Shown here: positions 60,012 through 64,000 of the stretch, in pieces
Numbering within the stretch: position 1 is the first letter of the stretch
How the letters are laid out: every line of letters starts with the position of its first letter
Origin: Rubrivivax sp.
Lineage (GTDB): Bacteria; Pseudomonadota; Gammaproteobacteria; Burkholderiales; Burkholderiaceae_C
DNA length: 64,000 bases
Reading direction: 5' to 3'
NCBI GenBank assembly: GCA_016707445.1
Contig: JADJHR010000001.1
Coordinates: 124,001 to 188,000 of the forward strand
Notes under the pieces: generated by a model
Databases searched by the model: none
Seen by the model: only the letters and a program-made list of their open reading frames with translations
Told to the model about the DNA's origin: nothing
Program-made: the position numbers and the translations under genes

Positions 60012-60740
60012 ATGACACAGCTCGCCCTGGTCATCGACCTGAACGTCTGTGTCGGCTGTCACGCCTGCGTGACCAGCTGCAAGCAATGGAACACCTCGGG
60101 TGCCGCGGGGCCGCTGGGCGACACCAACCCCTACGGCAAGGATCCGTCGGGAACCTTCTTCAACCGCGTGCAGACCTTCGAGGTGGGCAGCTTCCCCGAC
60201 ACGCAGACGGTGCACTTTCCCAAGAGCTGCCTGCATTGTGAAGATCCGCCCTGCGTACCGGTATGCCCGACCGGGGCCAGCTACAAGCGCCCCGAAGACG
60301 GCATCGTGCTGGTCGACTACGACAAGTGCATCGGCTGCAAGTACTGCGCCTGGGCCTGCCCGTATGGCGCGCGCGAGATCGACGACGAGCGCAAGGTGAT
60401 GACCAAATGCACGCTGTGCGTCGACCGCATCTACGACGCGGCGCTGCCCAAGGCCGAGCGCAAGCCCGCCTGCGTGATGGCCTGCCCGACCAGCGCTCGC
60501 CTGTTCGGCGACATCCACGACCCGGATTCCGAGGTCTCGCAGGCGATCCGCGACAACGCCGGCTATGCCTTGATGCCCGAATGGGGCACGCATCCCGCCA
60601 ACCACTACCTGCCACGGCGCAAGACGCCGATGCACGTGCACGAAGACGAATTGATCCGCGCCGACAACCCGCTCAAGGTCGACGGTCAACTTCCCAAGCC
60701 CGCGAAGTCCGAGCCGACGCTCGACGACGCATCATGGTGA
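60012..60740 (+). CDS. soeB: Sulfite dehydrogenase iron-sulfur subunit SoeB
   Basis: A 242-residue protein of the DmsB/PsrB type with ligands for four [4Fe-4S] clusters: CVGCHACVTSCKQW, CLHCEDPPCVPVCPTG, CIGCKYCAWACPYG and the split set CTLC with CVMACPTSAR. It carries electrons from SoeA to the membrane subunit. The ATG at 60012 is 28 bp after the soeA stop; the frame is open upstream, but that part overlaps soeA. soeC follows 7 bp after its end. Confidence 0.92.
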   Translation: MTQLALVIDLNVCVGCHACVTSCKQWNTSGAAGPLGDTNPYGKDPSGTFFNRVQTFEVGSFPDTQTVHFPKSCLHCEDPPCVPVCPTGASYKRPEDGIVLVDYDKCIGCKYCAWACPYGAREIDDERKVMTKCTLCVDRIYDAALPKAERKPACVMACPTSARLFGDIHDPDSEVSQAIRDNAGYALMPEWGTHPANHYLPRRKTPMHVHEDELIRADNPLKVDGQLPKPAKSEPTLDDASW

Positions 60741-60747
60741 GCCGAAC

Positions 60748-61728
60748 ATGAACCCGGCCTGGTCGGTGATCCTGCTCACTACGTTGATCGGTGCGGGCCA
60801 GGGCCTGTTCCTGGCGCTGTTCACGGTGCAGGTCTGTGCGCTGTTCGGGCTGCCGCCGCCACCCGATGGTGCCGCTTTCTACGGTTGGGGCAGTGCGATC
60901 GCGCTGGCGCTGCTGGCGGCAGGCCTGCTGGCCTCGTTCTTCCATCTCGGGCGGCCCGAACGCGCCTGGCGGTCGGCGGCCATGTGGCGCACCTCATGGC
61001 TGTCGCGCGAGGTCATCGCGCTGCCGTTGGCGATGGGGGCGGTGGCGCTTTACGGCCTGGCCCAGGTCGGCAGCGTCAAGCCGCTGTTCGCGGTGCTGGG
61101 TACCGGCAGGGCCATCGATGCCAGCGTGGTGCTGGGCGTGCTGGCCACGGTGGCGATGTTCGTGCTGTTTCTTTGCACCGCCATGGTCTACGCCAGCGTG
61201 CGGTTCCTGCGCGAATGGGCAACCCCGCTGACGGTGCTGAACTACACGCTGCTCGGCTGCGCGTCCGGCTTCACGCTGGCGGCAGCGTTCGCGGCGCGCA
61301 TCGCACCGGACCTGGCGCCGTTCCTGGCGGCCTGGGCGCTGACGCTGACGCTGCTGGCGGCGCTGGGCCGCGGCGCATCGCTGCGGCGCAACGCCAGGCT
61401 CAAGCCCACCTCGACCTTGCAGACCGCCATCGGCATCAAGCATCCGCGCATCGTGCAGAAGTCGCGCGGCTTCATGGGCCCCGCGTTCGCGACGCGCGAG
61501 TTCTTCCATGGCCGCACGCTGCAGGCGCTGGCTGCGGTGAAGTGGGTGTTCCTGCTGGTCGCATTCGTCGTGCCGGCGCTGCTGCTCATGGCAGGCTTGC
61601 TGCGCGCTTCGCCCTCGCTGCTGGCGCTGGCTTTCGTGGTCCAGTATGTCGGCCTGCTGGCCGAGCGCTGGTTCTTCCTGGCGCAGGCGAACCACCCGCA
61701 GAACCTGTACTACCAGGCGGTGGCCTGA
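60748..61728 (+). CDS. soeC: Sulfite dehydrogenase membrane anchor SoeC (DmsC family)
   Basis: A 326-residue membrane protein of the DmsC-type anchor family with about eight hydrophobic segments. Typical features are the FFHLGRPERAWRS loop after the second segment, MWRTSWLSREV, and the C-terminal GLLAERWFFLAQANHPQNLYY. It takes electrons from SoeB to the quinone pool. DmsC-type rather than NrfD-type anchors are characteristic of SoeABC, which supports the assignment of this operon. Confidence 0.9.
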   Translation: MNPAWSVILLTTLIGAGQGLFLALFTVQVCALFGLPPPPDGAAFYGWGSAIALALLAAGLLASFFHLGRPERAWRSAAMWRTSWLSREVIALPLAMGAVALYGLAQVGSVKPLFAVLGTGRAIDASVVLGVLATVAMFVLFLCTAMVYASVRFLREWATPLTVLNYTLLGCASGFTLAAAFAARIAPDLAPFLAAWALTLTLLAALGRGASLRRNARLKPTSTLQTAIGIKHPRIVQKSRGFMGPAFATREFFHGRTLQALAAVKWVFLLVAFVVPALLLMAGLLRASPSLLALAFVVQYVGLLAERWFFLAQANHPQNLYYQAVA

Positions 61729-61810
61729 AGGCTGCGCCATATGCTCATGACGAACTTGTCTCTGGGCGAGCGGCGGATGCACGCACAATCCGGCGCCACG
61801 GACGCACGCC

Positions 61811-62200
61811 ATGGAACACTTGCACCCCACCCAAGCCTACGAGATGCTTCAGGGCAACCCGAACACGCTGCTGATCGACTGTCGCACCGACGTCGAGCAC
61901 TACTTCGTCGGCCATCCGCACGGCGCGATCAGCATCGAATGGAACACGGCACCCGATTTCGACATCAACCCGCATTTCTGCGATGAGGTTCTGCGCATGG
62001 CCGGTCGCAAGGATCGGGCGATCGTGCTCATCTGCCGCAGCGGCAAGCGCTCGGTCGATGCCGGCGTCGAACTTGAAAAGCACGGCTTCACGAACGTGAG
62101 CAACGTGCTCGAAGGCTTCGAGGGCGAACTTGATGCCGAGCATCACCGCGGCAACCTGGGAGGATGGCGCAAGCACGGCCTGCCTTGGCGGCAGGTGTGA
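61811..62200 (+). CDS. Rhodanese-domain protein
   Basis: A 129-residue single-domain rhodanese. The active-site loop is CRSGKRS with C75, and the CH2A-like segment LLIDCRTDVEHYFVGHPHGAI is present in full (LLIDCRTDVEHY and FVGHPHGAI). There is no signal peptide, so it is cytoplasmic. It transfers sulfane sulfur between thiols and may handle persulfide or thiosulfate arising in sulfur catabolism. It follows soeC by 82 bp on the same strand and may be co-transcribed. Confidence 0.92.
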   Translation: MEHLHPTQAYEMLQGNPNTLLIDCRTDVEHYFVGHPHGAISIEWNTAPDFDINPHFCDEVLRMAGRKDRAIVLICRSGKRSVDAGVELEKHGFTNVSNVLEGFEGELDAEHHRGNLGGWRKHGLPWRQV

Positions 62201-62275
62201 TCGCCGCCACCGCGGGCCAGGCGGTCATCGTGCCGAGGCGGTCGAAAGTCTGATCCCGGGCAAGCTCGGCATCCC

Positions 62276-62788
62276 TCACACCGGCACGGCCTGCACCTCG
62301 AAACGCAGGTCCACCAGGTCTGCCAGCATCCAGGTCGCCGGGCCGCCGAGCGCGGCCACCGTTCCCGGGTTGACCAGCCAGGTCGAGCCGCCCTCCACCG
62401 TGCGCTGTTGCACCGCCGATGCCTGGTGCGAATGGCCGCAGCAGACGATGTCGTAGTCTCCGGTGCAGGCCATGCCCCGCGCGTAGTGCGGATAGTGCGT
62501 CGCGAACAGCCGGCGACCGGCCAGCCGCAGATCGGCGTCGGCGCCGTGGTAGTTGATCAAACCGCCGGATTCGCGGCACAGGTTCCAGATGGCCTGCATG
62601 TCGCCGAGATTGTTGCCATGCACCAGGTGCACCGGCAGGCCGATCTCGAGCAAGGGGCGCAGCGTCATGGCGCCGATCAGGTCGCCGCAGTGCAGCACTG
62701 CCTGCGCGCCCGCGCGCTGCCCGGCGGCGACCGCGGCGGCCAGCATCGGCGCGCGGTCGTGGCTGTCGGAAACGATGCACAGTTTCAT
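62276..62788 (-). CDS. YfcE/MJ0936-family metallophosphoesterase
   Basis: A 170-residue calcineurin-like phosphoesterase. The metal-binding motifs are SDSHD (residue ~7), HCGDLIGA, HGNN and CCGHSHQA, in family order, and a VNPGTVA segment near the end. The ATG at 62788 gives the canonical start (MKLCIVSDSHD). It is convergent with the rhodanese gene, and its start faces the LysR gene at 63063. No link with sulfur metabolism is evident. Confidence 0.9.
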   Translation of the reverse strand: MKLCIVSDSHDRAPMLAAAVAAGQRAGAQAVLHCGDLIGAMTLRPLLEIGLPVHLVHGNNLGDMQAIWNLCRESGGLINYHGADADLRLAGRRLFATHYPHYARGMACTGDYDIVCCGHSHQASAVQQRTVEGGSTWLVNPGTVAALGGPATWMLADLVDLRFEVQAVPV

Positions 62789-63062
62789 CGGATTTAGTCG
62801 TCGCACTCGCGGTTGGTTGGCTGTTCGGGCTTGGGCGTGCCGTGGCGCGCATGAGTATCGCCGCACCCGACGCAGGCCTCGCTGCCCGAATGGGCTGCGG
62901 CGGCGCTCCCCATCGCAGTTATAGACGACGCCCTTGCTTTGGCGAAGCGCTCGAGCGCTCGACCGCTTGCGCGCGCCCCATGTCTGCCGTGGTCTGCCCC
63001 AATTACCGGGCCAGCGGTTTCATGCTCGAATCCGGGCGGGTCTAAATCTCTGGAGCAGGTCG
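62789..63062. other. Divergent intergenic region between phosphoesterase and LysR genes
   Basis: This 274-bp stretch has no supported gene. It contains GCGCTCGAGCGC around 62946-62957, a perfect 12-bp palindrome that could be a regulator site. A TTATAG at about 62921 might be part of a promoter for the LysR gene. Confidence 0.4.
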
Positions 63063-64000
63063 ATGGCGGATCGTCGTCTTCAGGTGTTTCATGCGGTCGC
63101 AAAGCACCTGTCGTTCACCAAGGCGGCTGAAGCGCTGTTCATGACACAGCCGGCGGTCACCTTCCAGATCCGCCAGCTCGAGGAGCAGTTCCATACCCGG
63201 CTGTTCGATCGTGGGCATGGGCGCGTTTCGCTCACCGCTGCCGGCATCCTGGCGCTGGATTTTGCCGAGCGCATCCTCTCGCTGTCCAGCGAACTCGACA
63301 ACCGGCTGCAGGAGCTCGGGGGTCAGCTCGGAGGCCCCTTGCACATCGGCGCGAGCACCACCATCGCCGACTACCTGCTGCCTCGCGTGCTGGGTGCATT
63401 CAAGGCCAACTTTCCGACCGCCGTGCCGCGGCTGTTCGTCGCCAATTCGGATGCGGTGCAGGCGCGCGTGCTCGAGCGCAGCCTCGATGTCGGCTTCATC
63501 GAAGGTGACTCGCACATGCCCGCGCTCGTCGCCGACGTCGTCTGCGACGATGAGCTGCAGATCACCTGCGCGCCCACGCACCCGCTGGCGCAACTGACGT
63601 CGGCCAGCGCCCAGTCGCTGCTGGGGCATGCCCACATCAGCCGCGAGCCCGGCTCGGGCACGCGTGAGGTGGTCGATCACTACCTGCTCAGCTCGGGGGT
63701 TGCGCCCGACACGCTGCAGGGCGTGATGGAACTCGGCAGCCCCGAAGCCTTGAAGGGTCTGGTGGCGACCGGCCTGGGGTTCTCGATCATGTCGCGCGCG
63801 ACCGTGGTCAATGAGATCCGCCTGGGCCAGCTCGTGCAGATCCCGCTCGAACCGCGCTTGATTCGCCAGTTGTCGGTCGTCTATCCGAAGGAGCGGATCC
63901 ATTCAGGACTGGTGAGCAGCTTCGTGGAGTTCGCCAAGCAGGCGCTGGGCGCGACGCCCAGGGCCGAAGCGGCGCCAGGCGACGTGGCGCGCGAACGCGC
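63063..64000 (+). CDS. LysR-family regulator, cut by the window end
   Basis: An open frame from ATG 63063 to the last base, 312 full codons and no stop. The winged helix (LQVFHAVAKHLSFTKAAEAL, TQPAVTFQIRQLEEQF, LFDRGHGRVSLTAAG) and the effector domain (GPLHIGASTTIADYLLP, EALKGLVATGLGFSIMSR) are complete. The GASTTIADYLLP form is seen in CysL/CbbR-like regulators and resembles that of the LysR protein at 56087-56992. It is probably within a few codons of its end, as the last residues are Ala/Glu-rich. It reads toward whatever lies downstream; its target is not visible here. Confidence 0.88.
   Translation, partial: MADRRLQVFHAVAKHLSFTKAAEALFMTQPAVTFQIRQLEEQFHTRLFDRGHGRVSLTAAGILALDFAERILSLSSELDNRLQELGGQLGGPLHIGASTTIADYLLPRVLGAFKANFPTAVPRLFVANSDAVQARVLERSLDVGFIEGDSHMPALVADVVCDDELQITCAPTHPLAQLTSASAQSLLGHAHISREPGSGTREVVDHYLLSSGVAPDTLQGVMELGSPEALKGLVATGLGFSIMSRATVVNEIRLGQLVQIPLEPRLIRQLSVVYPKERIHSGLVSSFVEFAKQALGATPRAEAAPGDVARER

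Noticed and set aside
57071..61728. Polysulfide or thiosulfate reductase (psr/phs) or DMSO reductase
   Set aside because: The large subunit lacks a Tat signal and the anchor is DmsC-type, which together with the apr/sat context favours SoeABC.

Overview
The window is high-GC DNA packed with short operons. Its gene families (Bug/TctC receptors, AMP-dependent sulfoacetate ligase, lineage AprM-AprBA, SoeABC, CaiB/BaiF transferases next to acyl-CoA-dehydrogenase-like proteins) point to a betaproteobacterium of the order Burkholderiales. Genus cannot be decided from the sequence alone. No rRNA, tRNA, CRISPR array or replication origin was seen.

The common theme is organosulfur catabolism and disposal of the sulfite it releases. 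From left to right: (1) 30-6587, a coenzyme-B12 glutamate mutase operon (glmS-glmL-glmE) followed by a quinone-oxidoreductase-like gene and an enolase-superfamily gene, with a divergent GntR regulator and a perfect 14-bp palindrome between them. (2) 6729-9252, a TauE/SafE-type exporter, a luciferase-like flavoenzyme and an IclR regulator. (3) 9394-13650, a tripartite tricarboxylate transporter tctC-tctB-tctA, split by an IS630-family element inserted exactly in the tctB stop codon. (4) 13693-24236, a sulfoacetate/sulfoacetaldehyde region: sauT, sauS, a 40-codon coupling ORF and sauR, then a CobT/CobS-like VWA/AAA+ pair, a second IclR regulator, and divergently xsc and pta. (5) 24455-29695, a FeeM-like acyltransferase convergent with a GGDEF-EAL protein, then a LysR gene. 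(6) 29797-36790, an IS256-family remnant, then an operon of aminotransferase, class III CoA-transferase, 3-sulfinopropionyl-CoA-desulfinase-like protein and ThDP enzyme with a divergent LysR gene. (7) 36800-43280, a HutI-like amidohydrolase, an AhpD-like protein and a complete branched-chain-type ABC importer. (8) 43793-47680, a second desulfinase/CoA-transferase module with a Bug receptor and the remnant of another. (9) 47939-49576, an IS3-family element. (10) 49644-55495, a sulfite-to-sulfate operon sat-aprM-aprB-aprA with three small downstream genes. (11) 55657-64000, a MazG-like gene, a LysR gene, divergent soeABC, a rhodanese, a phosphoesterase and a LysR gene cut by the window end.

Taken together, sulfoacetate would be activated by SauT, reduced by SauS to sulfoacetaldehyde and cleaved by Xsc to sulfite and acetyl phosphate, which Pta converts to acetyl-CoA. 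The two Act/Acd modules would release sulfite from 3-sulfinopropionate or a related sulfinate. The sulfite can be exported (TauE-like), oxidised directly by SoeABC, or oxidised through APS by AprBA with ATP recovered by Sat. The most interesting possibility is the operon at 30449-35736. Its order of aminotransferase, ThDP enzyme, CoA-transferase and desulfinase suggests catabolism of a sulfinated amino acid; this is inference. Gene identities rest on motif reading and family knowledge, since no database search could be run.
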